Positions 32,633 to 42,731 of a stretch of DNA of 64,000 nucleotides are shown here, in pieces. Each line of letters opens with the position of its first letter. Position 1 is the stretch's first letter. The stretch is from an uncultured Desulfobacteraceae bacterium (lineage in GTDB: Bacteria; Desulfobacterota; Desulfobacteria; Desulfobacterales; Desulfatirhabdiaceae). The stretch spans positions 38,064-102,063 of the forward strand of contig CAJBLH010000013.1 in assembly GCA_903953895.1 (NCBI GenBank). Reading direction: 5' to 3'. The position numbers were made by a program, and so were the translations under genes. The notes beneath the pieces were generated by a model. The model did not search any database. It was given only the letters and a program-made list of their open reading frames with translations, and was not told where the DNA came from.

Positions 32633-32709
32633 TTATTTGACAAACAACCGTTTTCTACAGCCCGGCTACAGGGTTAAAGCAAAACCTGATTCGCCGGTTT
32701 TCACTTTCT

Positions 32710-34101
32710 TTACACCAAGCCGATGACTGTGTCCATCATCTGCCTGACGGTATCGATCAATTTTGCTGCAGCCGAATACCCCTGTTGATATTTAACTAAA
32801 TTTACCATTTCTTCATCGAGGGAAACCCCGGAAATAGACTCCCGGTAATTCTCCATCTGATCAACCGTTAACGTATGGTGTTCCAGATTTGACGAAGCAT
32901 TCAAAACATCGCTGCCGACTCTGGAAACCAGGGAATTATAATATGTATCAAAAGTCGCAGAACCGCTATCCATCGTCAAGTTATTCTGAAGCCCGGCAAT
33001 AGCAAGGGCCTGAGAGTTGTCCCCCCGTATCAATTCCGGTGAAACAGATCCTGATGCGGCTGCAATTAGATTGACATTGTCAACAATATCCGGATTCACG
33101 GCAATTGTTGACGCCGACTCCCCGATAAAAAAATCGTTTCCGATGGAGCCGTCCAGACCTTGGCCTGCAGCATGAACCGCATTGACTCGATCAATAATTT
33201 GCCCAGCCAAAAAATCAAGCTGATCTTTATATTCCGGAACTAAGGTATCCCGAACATTCATCCATCCTCTTATATTTCCATCGGTAATAGATATCACTTC
33301 AGCCGTATCCGCCCACGCGACATCAAGATATCCGGAAGTCGTATTCTCGACAGTGGTCAGTTGCCTTGCCGGCGAATTACCAACCAATTCATTACCAACT
33401 CCACCATCTCCCAAAGTAATTGTAACCCGGCCATCTGAATCTTCTGCAGTTGATAAATTTATTTTTTCAGATAGCTGATTGATCAACACATCCCGCTGAT
33501 CTCTAAAATCGTTGGCCGAAGCACCGTTTATTTCCAGCTTTACAATTTTATCATTCAGATCCGAAATCTGAGAAGCCAGGTTGTTGATTTCATCTGTTGT
33601 AGCGATTATACGATCATCCATATCAGCTTGTACCTGATCCAGATATTGGTATTTTTCCTGAAAATTGGATGCCATGTCTTCGCTTGCAGTCACAAGCGAT
33701 TTTCGTTCCGCATAGCCGGATGGATTCAAGGTCAGATCTTGCCATGAATTCCAGAACTGACTCATGTGCTGGCTCAAACCGTCTTCGGAAGATTCGTCAA
33801 AAATGATCTCTACCTGCTGCATTGACTGATTCTCGGCTTGCCATCTGCCTTTTTGCTGAATCTCTCCCTGGATATTTACATTCAAAAACTGGTCATAGAT
33901 GCGTACAACCCCTTGATCTATCACCCCGGCCCCCATGGGGCCGTCTGAAGTGACAATCACCTTGCTCTCCAGATTGACGCGCTGCCTGGAATAACCCGTA
34001 GTGTTCACATTAGCAATATTTTGTCCAGTCACGGATATCGCCAACTGCTGGGTCATCAGGGCGTCTCTTGCGATATACAAAGATGAGTTCAACCCTATCA
34101 T
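32710..34101 (-). CDS. flgK: Flagellar hook-associated protein FlgK (HAP1)
   Basis: The ATG at 34101 (MIGLNSSLYIARDAL) has AAGGGG about eight bases upstream and is preferred to the TTG at 34119. The 463-residue protein has the FlgK N-terminus (AISVTGQNIANVNTTGYSRQ), a long coiled-coil and variable region, and the C-terminus SLDEEMVNLVKYQQGYSAAA. FlgK joins the hook to FlgL and the filament. It lies 60 bases after cheB. Confidence 0.93.
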   Translation of the reverse strand: MIGLNSSLYIARDALMTQQLAISVTGQNIANVNTTGYSRQRVNLESKVIVTSDGPMGAGVIDQGVVRIYDQFLNVNIQGEIQQKGRWQAENQSMQQVEIIFDESSEDGLSQHMSQFWNSWQDLTLNPSGYAERKSLVTASEDMASNFQEKYQYLDQVQADMDDRIIATTDEINNLASQISDLNDKIVKLEINGASANDFRDQRDVLINQLSEKINLSTAEDSDGRVTITLGDGGVGNELVGNSPARQLTTVENTTSGYLDVAWADTAEVISITDGNIRGWMNVRDTLVPEYKDQLDFLAGQIIDRVNAVHAAGQGLDGSIGNDFFIGESASTIAVNPDIVDNVNLIAAASGSVSPELIRGDNSQALAIAGLQNNLTMDSGSATFDTYYNSLVSRVGSDVLNASSNLEHHTLTVDQMENYRESISGVSLDEEMVNLVKYQQGYSAAAKLIDTVRQMMDTVIGLV

Positions 34102-34161
34102 GGCAAAAACCCCTTTCAATTTATTCGGTTAGCAACACATCGCGTTCTGCCGGCAATCATG

Positions 34162-35223
<1,062 letters not shown>

Positions 35224-35254
35224 CTATATGACATGCGAAAATCATGCCTTATCT

Positions 35255-35716
35255 TCAGATATCTTCTCTGAAAAAATAAATATCGCAAGGTTCTTCATCT
35301 GCGCTCATTTTTTCCAGAGCAGAAGGGGTGCTCCCTGTCAAAACAATTACAGATTGCGACGGGCTCAGAATCCTCGGGGCATCGAGGTGAAACACCGCTT
35401 CGGCGCCGCCTATTACCGGAAGCCAGTTACCACAGATAATATTTGCGGCTTCTTTTAAAGCATCATGCAAATGACTCTGTTCAACATCTTCGTTGTCGAT
35501 TCCCAGCATGTTTGCAGCCAGCTCTTTTAAAGCATGTTCAGTCATCACCACCGCCAACCGGCCGGAAAAAATGCCGGTAAACGATACTTCAGCCGTAACA
35601 GCATTCTGGAACGGAATCGGCTCTCTGAAAGAATCGGACATAAAAAACATAAAAGCCAGCTTTTCCAGAGATTCGCTGACGATTTTGCTTAATACCATTT
35701 TATGTGTATTACCCAT
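35255..35716 (-). CDS. cheX: CheX-like CheY-P phosphatase
   Basis: This 153-residue protein has the CheC/CheX-type active-site pattern in DALKEAANIICGN (Asp/Ser-x3-Glu-x2-Asn), once only, as in CheX rather than the two sites of CheC. The start VLSKIVSESLEKLAFMFF and the ending DEEPCDIYFFREDI fit the family. It would dephosphorylate CheY-P. It overlaps cheY by eight bases. CheC/CheX function is often tied to CheD, which is encoded a few genes upstream. Confidence 0.85.
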   Translation of the reverse strand: MGNTHKMVLSKIVSESLEKLAFMFFMSDSFREPIPFQNAVTAEVSFTGIFSGRLAVVMTEHALKELAANMLGIDNEDVEQSHLHDALKEAANIICGNWLPVIGGAEAVFHLDAPRILSPSQSVIVLTGSTPSALEKMSADEEPCDIYFFREDI

Positions 35717-36098
35717 GACTTACTCCTGAACGGAGGCTCTGATTGACAGCATCACGAACGATTTCAGGCGTGAATGGTTTGCGAATGAATATGGCGCCCA
35801 TTTTTATCAGCCCATCAATCCGGGTCTTGGAGCCTTCTGTGGATATGATGACAACGGGAATATCCCGCATTTCAGGATTTGCCTTCATGCGGATCATCAT
35901 ATCTTCCCCATTCATTACAGGCATGTTGATATCCAGAATCACCAGATCCATCCACCGCATATTGAGAATTTCCAATCCCTCTACACCATTTGAGGCCTCG
36001 TATATATCGCCAAGAGAAAGCCCGCTCATTCGGAGCGTTTTCAGAATCATTGTCCGCATGACGCTGCTGTCATCCACAATAAGGATGTTTATCCCCAT
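35709..36098 (-). CDS. cheY: Chemotaxis response regulator CheY
   Basis: This 129-residue single receiver domain has LIVDDSSVMRTMILK at the start, phospho-Asp in DLVILDINMPVMNG, the switch VVIISTEGS and the conserved Lys in IRKPFTPE. It directs the flagellar motor. It is followed by cheX with an eight-base overlap, and preceded by the HDOD gene after about 60 bases. Confidence 0.92.
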   Translation of the reverse strand: MGINILIVDDSSVMRTMILKTLRMSGLSLGDIYEASNGVEGLEILNMRWMDLVILDINMPVMNGEDMMIRMKANPEMRDIPVVIISTEGSKTRIDGLIKMGAIFIRKPFTPEIVRDAVNQSLRSGVSHG

Positions 36099-36160
36099 AA
36101 CTCAATTCCCCTTGGTTTTTCATTTGCCCTTAACATTTGAATACGGCCGATACCTCTGCA

Positions 36161-37015
36161 TCAGGAATCGGCCTGAAGGGATGCGGCCAGATCATTCGCC
36201 CACTGCAGTGTCTGACTCACTACCTTTTCAAGATGCTGCTCATTCATACCGATCCGCTCGCAGGCCGCTGGTGACGGACGATATTGGAGTCCTTCCCTGC
36301 CAATGCCGAGTCCCGACATCAAGCACAATACATCCGCCACATGAACAACGTCGATCATATGGTTGGATTTAGGAGCGGCATCCGGATCATGATGCCATCG
36401 CACTGCGCTGATCATTCCCGGCGGAAATAACCATCGCTTCAGAATATTGGCGCCGATTTCAGCATGATCTATACCGAACATACTGCGCTCAACCTGTTCA
36501 AACGGCATATCCTGCATATCTTCTCCATCTATCACTGCGATATCTTCTTTTACATATCGCCCCAGCACCATTTTCCCGACATCATGCAGTAGCGCTGCCG
36601 TAAATACCTCATCAGAAACGGGCAATTTCAGCTCTTTCACCAGAATTTCCGAAGCTACGGATACGGCTACCGAGTGACGCCACAGTTCTCCGGCCGACAA
36701 ATCATAGCCTTGGACGGGCTTATCGACAATAGCGCTGACGCAGGATGCCAGAACAATCTGAGTCAGTTTTTTCCAGCCGATCATCAGAACCGCCTGCCGG
36801 ACCGAACCAATCTTGGTGGGAAGACCAAAATAAGCGGAGTTGGTCAGCTTGAGGATATTGGCTGTCAAGCCGGGCTCATACCGCAATATCTGCTCGATCT
36901 GCGCATTGGTAGTGTTTTCATCTTTCAGCAGGGTCAAAAGCTTCAGCGCTGCAGCAGGCATACTGGGAAAAGACTTGACATCTTCCAAGATTAATTTCAG
37001 TTCGTTTTGGTTCAC
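36161..37015 (-). CDS. HDOD-domain protein of the chemotaxis cluster
   Basis: This 284-residue protein has the HDOD domain (about 10-215): SFPSMPAAALKLLTLLKD, ILKLTNSAYFGLP, AVLMIGWKKLTQIVLASCV and FTAALLHDVGKMVLGRY. The HDVGK keeps the HD core, and a lone HD-like segment DHAEIGANILKRW follows. HDOD proteins are regulatory, with ties to motility and c-di-GMP signalling. It overlaps cheD by four bases. Confidence 0.85.
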   Translation of the reverse strand: MNQNELKLILEDVKSFPSMPAAALKLLTLLKDENTTNAQIEQILRYEPGLTANILKLTNSAYFGLPTKIGSVRQAVLMIGWKKLTQIVLASCVSAIVDKPVQGYDLSAGELWRHSVAVSVASEILVKELKLPVSDEVFTAALLHDVGKMVLGRYVKEDIAVIDGEDMQDMPFEQVERSMFGIDHAEIGANILKRWLFPPGMISAVRWHHDPDAAPKSNHMIDVVHVADVLCLMSGLGIGREGLQYRPSPAACERIGMNEQHLEKVVSQTLQWANDLAASLQADS

Positions 37016-37485
37016 AGCTCTTTTTTAACTCCTTTACTGCTGATGGTCACTTGGCCCGTTGACAGGTCAAAATAAACCGTCCGACTGGCGACTCCTCCCA
37101 CATCTTCAGCTTCGATCATAATATTATTTTTCCAGAGCAGTTTTTTCAGGATGGTATAGTTGCGCTCGCCAATTTTAAACATTTCACTGTTGCCCAATGG
37201 CTGGCCACATCCGGCAACTTTAATCACCATACGGCTTTTTTGACCACCCAGTTCATACAATTGCCGAAAAAGTTCCGGAACTCCCGTATCAACGAACATG
37301 AAAGGATTTTCTGAGGCTTTTTGCAGGTTGATTTTTGAAAGCGGCAGCATGGCATGCAGAAGTCCTCCGACCTGAGCTGCCGGATCATACACCATCAGCC
37401 CTAGACAGCTTCCAAGTGCATGGGTTACGATCATATCATCCCTGCATCCTGTTTTCATATCCCCAACGGCTACAACATGATTCAT
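37012..37485 (-). CDS. cheD: Chemoreceptor glutamine deamidase CheD
   Basis: This 157-residue CheD has the intact active site: THALGSCLGLMVYD with the catalytic Cys and the Thr six residues before it, and GGLLHAMLPLS with the His. It has the GGQ and KVAGCGQPLGNSEMFKIGERN segments of the family. It deamidates glutamines in chemoreceptors and interacts with CheC-type phosphatases. It stands between cheR and the HDOD gene. Confidence 0.92.
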   Translation of the reverse strand: MNHVVAVGDMKTGCRDDMIVTHALGSCLGLMVYDPAAQVGGLLHAMLPLSKINLQKASENPFMFVDTGVPELFRQLYELGGQKSRMVIKVAGCGQPLGNSEMFKIGERNYTILKKLLWKNNIMIEAEDVGGVASRTVYFDLSTGQVTISSKGVKKEL

Positions 37486-37579
37486 CTTTACCTGTCCGTG
37501 TTTTCCAGTTTGATCCGTTTATGGTAAATACAACCGCTGGAAAGAATTAAGAATTCCACCAAGCGTTATTTGATTTTTT

Positions 37580-38389
37580 TTATTTCCGATAAGTGGCCGG
37601 CCGAACATATTTGAATTTGTGCGTAATGGCTGACAGCCCCTCGGAATGCCCCACTAAGAGATAACCACCCGGTTCAAGGAATTCCCAGAAACGATTGACC
37701 AGTTGCTGCTGGGTGGGACGGTCAAAATATATCATCACATTACGGCAGAAAATAACATGAAAAGGCCCCTTCATCGGCCACGAGCCCATCAGGTTCAGAT
37801 GGGCCATACGAACCATTGACCGAACATTATCGGCAACCTGATAGGCGCATGCAGCATGACGCGATCTGACAAAATATTTTTGCAGATACGACGATGGCAG
37901 ATCCTTCAGGCTGTCGTCAGGATATAAGGCTTTTGAACCTTTTTCAAGCATTCTTCTGGAAATATCGGTAGCCAGAATCAGCACGTCTCTGCGATCAACA
38001 TCCGTCAAATATTCTCTCAACAGCATCGCCAGAGAATATGGCTCTTCACCCGACGAGCAAGCCGCACTCCAGAACCGTATCCGTCTGCCATTGAGCTGGG
38101 GCAGCACCATTTCCCGCATAAACTTGAAATGTTCGATTTCTCTGAAAAAACTCGTCTTGTTTGTGGTCATGGCATCGATCATCTGGTTCAGCTCATGGTC
38201 TCCGGCCTTGCTATCGATGAGCTCCAGATAAGATTCAACGGAGTCGATACCGATGGCGCGAAACCGCTTCATCAGTCTGGCCTTGACCAGCGCCTCTTTG
38301 CCATCCTTTAGATTGATGCCGCAATGGCGATAAACCAGATCGGATATTTTTCGAAATTGTTTATCGCTCAATTCATGGGTAGCCTGCAT
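37580..38389 (-). CDS. cheR: Chemoreceptor methyltransferase CheR
   Basis: This 269-residue CheR has an N-terminal helical domain (FRKISDLVYRHCGINL, KEALVKARLMKRFRAI) and the SAM-dependent methyltransferase domain: FWSAACSSGEEPYSLAM for SAM binding, ATDISRRML, IFCRNVMIYFD, and GGYLLVGHSE. It methylates receptor glutamates. It shares one base with the end of cheA (38389) and so is coupled to it. Confidence 0.95.
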   Translation of the reverse strand: MQATHELSDKQFRKISDLVYRHCGINLKDGKEALVKARLMKRFRAIGIDSVESYLELIDSKAGDHELNQMIDAMTTNKTSFFREIEHFKFMREMVLPQLNGRRIRFWSAACSSGEEPYSLAMLLREYLTDVDRRDVLILATDISRRMLEKGSKALYPDDSLKDLPSSYLQKYFVRSRHAACAYQVADNVRSMVRMAHLNLMGSWPMKGPFHVIFCRNVMIYFDRPTQQQLVNRFWEFLEPGGYLLVGHSEGLSAITHKFKYVRPATYRK

Positions 38390-40929
38390 CAGTTACAGAC
38401 CTTATCAGATCTGTCTTCCTTTTTATCAGCCATATCGGCTGATGTCAGCTTCATCAATCCGGGAATATCAACAATCAGGCCGACCCTTCCGTTAGGCATG
38501 ATAGCCCCGCCGGATATTCCGGGAATCTTCTGCATGGTTTCTCCAAGGGTTTTGATGACCACCTGCTGCCTGCCGACCAACTCGTCAATAATGATCCCTG
38601 CCTGATTTCCATCGTCTTCGATGACGACAACCAGCTCTGGGTTGTCTTCTCGGCAGTCGTCAATTTCATAAAGACACGTCAGTCGATACAGAGGAATCAA
38701 TTTCCCCTGAAGGCTAAGCACGCTGCTTTTATTGAAAACCGTTGAAATGTCTTTTGGATCCGGCTTGATGGATCGAACAATTGAAACTGTAGGAATGACA
38801 TAGGTTTCCTGACCTGCCCGCAAAACCATTCCATCGATGATCGCAAGCGTCAGGGGAAGACTCATTCGGAAAACAGAACCCTTGCCTGGCTCGGACTGGA
38901 TTTCAACCTGACCACGAAGGGATTCAATGTTTTTTTTCACCACATCCATACCAACCCCCCGGCCTGACACATCTGTAACCACTTCAGCCGTTGAAAATCC
39001 GGGCTCCAGAACCAGGTTGTAAACATCTCGGTCGCACAGAGTAGTACAGTCTGTGATCATTCCCTTTTCCAGAGCTTTGGCCAGTATGGCATTTCTGTCC
39101 AATCCCTTGCCATCGTCGATAATTTGAACCACCACACTCCCTGCTGAATGGAAGGCAGACAGTTTCACCATCCCGTTGGGTGATTTGCCACTTTTCTTTC
39201 GCACTTCCGGGGATTCGATTCCATGGTCCACTGCATTTCTTACCATATGAACCAAGGGATCATTGATCACATCCACAAGATTTCTGTCTATTTCGGTATC
39301 TTCCCCCTCTGTTACAAAAGTGACATTTTTTCCCACCTTACGGGCAACATCCCGAACCAATCGCGCCATTTTCTGAAAAGTCGCCTTCAACGGAACCATT
39401 CTCATCGACATCGACAGATCCTGAAGACCGCGAACGATCTTACTGGTATGGTTCACTTTTTTCAGAAGTTCATAATTGGCGGCATGAATGACCACACTGT
39501 CCTGAGCCACCATGGAATGGGCGATAACCATTTCGCCGACCATATCAATCAATCGGTCCAGACGATCCGTACTGACCCGGACCGATGTTTCGACAATTTG
39601 CCTGGAACCCTTCATGCGTTCCTGGGTGCGAAGGGCATGCGCCACATCATTTACCGATGCAGTACCGGTTTTGATTGCCGCCAACCCGAGCAGTTCATTG
39701 GAATGCTCCTTAGCCAACAACTCTATCGACAGTCGATCAGTCTTGCCCTCGGCAATCAGAATATCTCCGAGTCGGGGAGAAGCAACATCATCTCTTTCCT
39801 CGGACACCCCCAGCGCCTCTGGGTTCATCAAAGCTGCCATGAGACCATCATAACCATCGGGTTTGAGCAAAGGAGATCCCCCAATCGCCTTTTCAACCGA
39901 AATCATCAGGGTTTTGAGCATGTCGAGAGACCGCAGGGCAAGATCGGCATAACCACCCTGATATCGGATTTCTCTATCTCGTACCCGGCTCAGCAACGAT
40001 TCTGCATGATGCCCCATCTCTGAAAGGAGCGATAAGTCCAGAAATGCAGAAGTGCCTTTTATGGTGTGAAATGCACGGAATACCGTTCCCACCGCATCCA
40101 TATCTTCAGGATCCACTTCAAGCGATAAAAGCGCCTCCTCGGCCCGGGCGATCAGATCATTGGCTTCCGCTACAAATTCGCAGATAAGATCTGAGTCCGG
40201 ATTTTTCGGCATATAATCCTGGCCCGGATCATCCTTGTTGCGCACAAGTTGTTTGGTCTCAGATGAGTCTGCCTGAACTTCATCCGGATACTCCATCAAT
40301 TGAATGGCCCGTTCCACACAGGTTCCAGCTTCAGACCAAGCATCCGCAAGGCTGTCCGCTTCAAGCAGCGGCATCGTATTCAGAATCTCGATCGCCTTGA
40401 AAATCTGATCCTTTACCGTAGCATGAAGGCCGGCTTGTCCGGAAAAAACGACCAGCGAGTGCATAATTTTCGAAACACCGTCACGATCATCAGGCTCCTG
40501 CTGTATCCATAACAAGGCAAGGTCATTTAAATCCGACTGAAGCAGGTTCGTATCCTCTATAGCAATCGGCAAGTGCCCCGGCATTACCGTCTCGGCGGGA
40601 AGCACCTGACGCAGGGCTTCAATCACAGGACCAGCCAGATATTCTCCCCCCCCACCTTCCACACACTGCTTGCAGACGGATAGGCCCTTAGTCACGGCAT
40701 CAATTGCTGCAAAGGTATTGAGAGCCGTTTTCAAGACGATGGCATTCATCCCCAGAATCGACATATCGAGAATCTGAGACAGTGTGCCGAATGCATCTGG
40801 AATGCAGGTCCGGATGGTCTGCAGATCCGATATGGCTGCATTCCACCCGTCGATATCGTTCAACCCGAGGGTTTCAACCGTATCAATTATCGCCTGGAGT
40901 TTTGGAGTGATTTCTTCAATTGAGTTCAT
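38389..40929 (-). CDS. cheA: Chemotaxis histidine kinase CheA
   Basis: This 846-residue kinase has an N-terminal region (about 1-240) that is poorly conserved, an HPt domain (about 245-350, phospho-His in AFHTIKGTSAF), a linker with an extra helical stretch (400-440, GDILIAEGKTDRLSIELLAK) and a dimerisation domain. The ATP-binding domain follows (VHMVRNAVDHGIES, GRGVGMDVV), then the CheW-like P5 domain (RAGQETYVIPTVSIVRSI to the end). The first 240 residues are unusual and rich in acidic helices, possibly a second degenerate HPt-like region. It phosphorylates CheY and CheB. Confidence 0.95.
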   Translation of the reverse strand: MNSIEEITPKLQAIIDTVETLGLNDIDGWNAAISDLQTIRTCIPDAFGTLSQILDMSILGMNAIVLKTALNTFAAIDAVTKGLSVCKQCVEGGGGEYLAGPVIEALRQVLPAETVMPGHLPIAIEDTNLLQSDLNDLALLWIQQEPDDRDGVSKIMHSLVVFSGQAGLHATVKDQIFKAIEILNTMPLLEADSLADAWSEAGTCVERAIQLMEYPDEVQADSSETKQLVRNKDDPGQDYMPKNPDSDLICEFVAEANDLIARAEEALLSLEVDPEDMDAVGTVFRAFHTIKGTSAFLDLSLLSEMGHHAESLLSRVRDREIRYQGGYADLALRSLDMLKTLMISVEKAIGGSPLLKPDGYDGLMAALMNPEALGVSEERDDVASPRLGDILIAEGKTDRLSIELLAKEHSNELLGLAAIKTGTASVNDVAHALRTQERMKGSRQIVETSVRVSTDRLDRLIDMVGEMVIAHSMVAQDSVVIHAANYELLKKVNHTSKIVRGLQDLSMSMRMVPLKATFQKMARLVRDVARKVGKNVTFVTEGEDTEIDRNLVDVINDPLVHMVRNAVDHGIESPEVRKKSGKSPNGMVKLSAFHSAGSVVVQIIDDGKGLDRNAILAKALEKGMITDCTTLCDRDVYNLVLEPGFSTAEVVTDVSGRGVGMDVVKKNIESLRGQVEIQSEPGKGSVFRMSLPLTLAIIDGMVLRAGQETYVIPTVSIVRSIKPDPKDISTVFNKSSVLSLQGKLIPLYRLTCLYEIDDCREDNPELVVVIEDDGNQAGIIIDELVGRQQVVIKTLGETMQKIPGISGGAIMPNGRVGLIVDIPGLMKLTSADMADKKEDRSDKVCN

Positions 40930-40964
40930 GGGATTGGCCGTATTCAGGAATTGAGTAAAAAATT

Positions 40965-41075
40965 CTATAGCTTACAAGATAATGGTTCTGGGAAGGCAGC
41001 AGAGAGGGGATAGACCTTTTTTTGGGGTCATCCCCGACCGATAACGCACCCAAAATCTTTATCTTGAAAGCTATA
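40965..41075. repeat. MITE-like repeat, copy 3
   Basis: This copy of about 111 bp is the most complete. Its inverted ends are CTATAGCTTACAAGATAA and TTATCTTGAAAGCTATA, and its central stem is GGGGATAGACC / GGTCATCCCC. It lies between cheA and flgN and is present in the same orientation as copies 1 and 2. Confidence 0.9.
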
Positions 41076-41169
41076 TCTTGATTGGAAATAGGAACCGCGA
41101 AAAGCGAGATTGACGGTAAAACTGACACCTTCGATGCGAAGGTGCATCCACAATGGAGTTCAGGGCAGC

Positions 41170-41667
41170 CTACACATTGCTGGAAAGAACGGCGCCGCAA
41201 ATTTCCCCCTGATACATTTTTCCGGTACGGAAATACACCGGAGACGGTGTCATCATTTGTACCAGCAAGTTAATCGAAGACCGAACCAGCTTCAGCGAAT
41301 GCGTCAACAGAGACTTGTTCACTTCATTTTCCCGATGAATATCCTGCACGAGTGAAGATATATCAGCAGCACAATGAACCAGCTTCAAAGAGAAGGGAAC
41401 CTCTACATGCTGTGCCAACTGGGTCAGGGTCAACCCCTGCGGGCACCCCAATCGATCGGATATTTTTTTAACCATGTCTTTGCGCTTTTCATCGCCGGCA
41501 TGTATCAACGCCAGGATAGCTTCTTTCTGTATCCGGGCCGAGTTCACCGCATCCAGCTTTGCACTGACAACCGCTTTTTTTTCAATCGCCAGAATATCCA
41601 GCAACGACCGGAACAATTTAGCCTGATTCTCAAGAATATCTATCAACTCTTTTAGCATATTTTCCAT
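41170..41667 (-). CDS. flgN: Flagellar export chaperone FlgN
   Basis: This 165-residue all-helical protein has the FlgN signature: LKELIDILENQAKLFRSLLDILAIEKKAVVS at the start, with HAGDEKRKDMVKKI and a C-terminal helix HSLKLVRSSINLLVQ. FlgN holds FlgK and FlgL before export. It lies downstream of flgM in the same direction, after about 200 bases. Confidence 0.8.
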   Translation of the reverse strand: MENMLKELIDILENQAKLFRSLLDILAIEKKAVVSAKLDAVNSARIQKEAILALIHAGDEKRKDMVKKISDRLGCPQGLTLTQLAQHVEVPFSLKLVHCAADISSLVQDIHRENEVNKSLLTHSLKLVRSSINLLVQMMTPSPVYFRTGKMYQGEICGAVLSSNV

Positions 41668-41861
41668 ATGATCGCCTGTTTTTTTGACGTTTTTCTATAT
41701 TTTTTTTTCAGACACCAAGTCGGCCATCGTCAGGGCAGCTCGTACACCTTGCCCGCAGAGAATTGATTTATCAGGAACATAGCGTAAGCACACCGTTTTT
41801 TCAGCCCTTCTATCCGGAAAGAATGTTTCATGTACGTGTGTTGACTGTTAAGCCGGAAGAA

Positions 41862-42173
41862 CTACAGGAACTCATTCAGCAGCGATTCCCCCATCATACG
41901 ATACGCTATCGTTTCAGAAGGAACCGAATAAATCCCCTGCGCAATCTGATTTTTGATTTCAGCTACTTTTTCGACCCGCACATCGGGAATATCCTGCAAC
42001 TGGCTTTTGGCCATCTGAATTTCTTTTGCTGCGGGTGACAACAACACCCGATCTTCACTGGAAGCTGAAACGACTTGACTGTTAGATGTATTCTCACTTC
42101 TCCGAACCCTGGAAGTCTGACTGGTATAGGCTGTTATGCCCGCTGGCTGATTTCTATCTATGATGTTCACCAT
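41862..42173 (-). CDS. flgM: Anti-sigma-28 factor FlgM
   Basis: This 103-residue protein has a polar N-terminus and the helical C-terminal half that binds FliA: EDRVLLSPAAKEIQMAKSQL, RVEKVAEIKNQIAQGIYSV, and AYRMMGESLLNEF. It holds sigma-28 until the hook is complete and FlgM is exported. A sigma-28-type promoter lies directly upstream (42213-42240), giving feedback control. Confidence 0.88.
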   Translation of the reverse strand: MVNIIDRNQPAGITAYTSQTSRVRRSENTSNSQVVSASSEDRVLLSPAAKEIQMAKSQLQDIPDVRVEKVAEIKNQIAQGIYSVPSETIAYRMMGESLLNEFL

Positions 42174-42212
42174 ATCTCACTCCTTCTTGCATTGATGGTT
42201 ACTCTGCACAGA

Positions 42213-42240
42213 ATATCAGCCTGTATCAGCCAAAACTTTA
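42213..42240 (-). promoter_or_regulatory. Sigma-28-type promoter of flgM-flgN
   Basis: On the minus strand the bases read TAAAGTTT, a 12-base spacer and GCTGATAT. The -35 part is a perfect match to the TAAAGTTT consensus. The -10 part matches six of eight in GCCGATAA, with a spacer one longer than the usual 11. It lies 40 bases before the flgM start, as expected for FliA control. Confidence 0.65.
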
Positions 42241-42310
42241 AATTTATTTCTCTCCGTTTCCCGGGTAAACGATATTGGCTTTTGTAGCAAACATACTTAT
42301 CATCGACAGA

Positions 42311-42652
42311 TCATTCCGTCGGATTGGTTTTGCCGATTTCCGGAACAATTTCCAACTGTCTTTGCACCATCGCAGAAAGTCCTATTCCGCCGGATGCGGA
42401 TAAACTTCTTGCCAGTTCGGCATCCAGCATCTCCGTAAACATTTCTTCCGCCTTACCGCCGCTTGTCAATCCGCCTTTGGGAATTGACGCTCGCATCTCC
42501 TTGAACATGTTCTGAATAAACATCGACTCCATTTCCATACAGGCCGACTTGATTTTGGACTCCTGTTGTGATGCAGAGCGGATCACGCCTGAATGCATCC
42601 CAGCCCCTGTATAGGTGCCATAGCCGGTGGTGGTTTTAAGAGATATATCCAT
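42311..42652 (-). CDS. flgJ: Flagellar rod-binding protein FlgJ (N-terminal domain type)
   Basis: This 113-residue protein matches the FlgJ rod-binding domain: ACMEMESMFIQNMFKEMRASIP, GGKAEEMFTEMLDAELA and GGIGLSAMVQRQLE. It lacks the C-terminal muramidase domain found in enterobacteria, as is common outside the gammaproteobacteria. It caps the growing rod. It follows flgI and precedes flgM. Confidence 0.88.
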   Translation of the reverse strand: MDISLKTTTGYGTYTGAGMHSGVIRSASQQESKIKSACMEMESMFIQNMFKEMRASIPKGGLTSGGKAEEMFTEMLDAELARSLSASGGIGLSAMVQRQLEIVPEIGKTNPTE

Positions 42653-42731
42653 TGGCAGCCCTTTTGGCAGCGTTACATCCGCCGTTTATCCCGCACTAAG
42701 TGCGATTTTAAGCATTATCTTCTCATATCGA

